Assembly (NCBI GenBank): GCA_902727905.1
Contig: CACVAR010000183.1
Location: forward strand, 1-5,906
Direction of reading: 5' to 3'
Origin: an uncultured Sulfurovum sp.
Lineage (GTDB): Bacteria > Campylobacterota > Campylobacteria > Campylobacterales > Sulfurovaceae
DNA: 5,906 nucleotides
The notes below the pieces were generated by a model that was not told the origin of the DNA, made no database searches, and saw only the letters and a list, made by a program, of their open reading frames with translations. This document shows, piece after piece, positions 5,782-5,906 of this stretch; position 1 is the stretch's first letter, and the number at the start of each line of letters is the position of its first letter. Position numbers and translations under genes: made by a program.

Positions 5782-5906
5782 TAGACTTCTTGCAAAACTT
5801 GCATCTAAACCATCATATTCCTATCAAAGTTGATTAATGCACAAATCAGATTTACCCTTAAGTTATAGCGTTTACGTCGATTACGATACTTTTGTTTGAG
5901 CATTTG
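5782..5906 (-). mobile_element. Right (transposase 3') end of an IS5-like insertion sequence, inverted copy
   Basis: This is the inverted counterpart of 3-127, identical at 119 of 125 positions, and it runs off the right edge. The IS terminus, read inward, begins tagacttcttgcaaaac. Only 41 bp of AT-rich sequence (5741-5781) separate it from the stop of the large gene, and I see no terminator hairpin there. Four of the six differences from the left copy lie in the coding part and three of those are silent, so these are two diverged isoforms and not a fresh duplicate. Confidence 0.85.
5805..5906 (-). CDS. Transposase C-terminus, IS5-like family, 5' end outside window
   Basis: The minus strand enters from the right edge and encodes 33 residues to TAG at 5805-5807. 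It begins QMLKQKYRNRRKR and ends NFDRNMMV. It equals the left-edge copy except for Met in place of Ile at the second visible residue. The gene converges on the island, so transcription from the IS could run antisense into the end of the large gene. Confidence 0.75.
   Translation of the reverse strand, partial: QMLKQKYRNRRKRYNLRVNLICALINFDRNMMV

Overview
The window is low in GC. Codon use and the style of the proteins suggest a member of the Campylobacterota (Sulfurimonas, Sulfurovum or Arcobacter type); this is an impression and no marker gene proves it. It is an accessory island enclosed by two inverted, about 95% identical ends of an IS5-like insertion sequence. Each end carries the last 33 codons of a transposase pointing inward.

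Layout from left to right: (1) IS end, 1-127. (2) A minus-strand gene for a small secreted protein, cut off by that IS after about 71 codons. (3) A 25-codon remnant of a VapC PIN toxin C-terminus, 389-466 minus, directly after and in frame with the stop of the next gene. (4) A two-gene toxin-antitoxin operon on the minus strand: an antitoxin that joins a Phd/YefM-like N-terminus to a UPF0175-like C-terminus, overlapping by 10 nt a DUF3368-type PIN-domain ribonuclease toxin. (5) A minus-strand gene of the YffB/Spx/ArsC family. (6) A short divergent promoter region. (7) One large plus-strand gene (1313 aa), the main feature. Its product carries an N-terminal trypsin-like protease with an intact His-Asp-Ser triad, an nSTAND1 NTPase, one membrane helix, and 13 WD40 repeats of exactly 41 residues, followed by a short C-terminal tail. 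(8) The opposite IS end, 5782-5906.

The large protein looks like a self-contained NLR-like sensor and effector: WD40 repeats as recognition surface, STAND NTPase as switch, protease as output. Its repeats are almost identical in framework but vary at a few positions per blade. Three consecutive 123-bp units are identical at DNA level, which points to ongoing expansion and shuffling, as known for the WD40 repeats of fungal HET-E/HET-D proteins. With the neighbouring toxin-antitoxin module and the flanking IS copies, the island is plausibly a conflict or defence cassette. Its defence role is inferred from architecture and context. A 16-bp direct repeat brackets the toxin-antitoxin segment and overlaps the end of the yffB-like gene, so that segment may have been inserted there.
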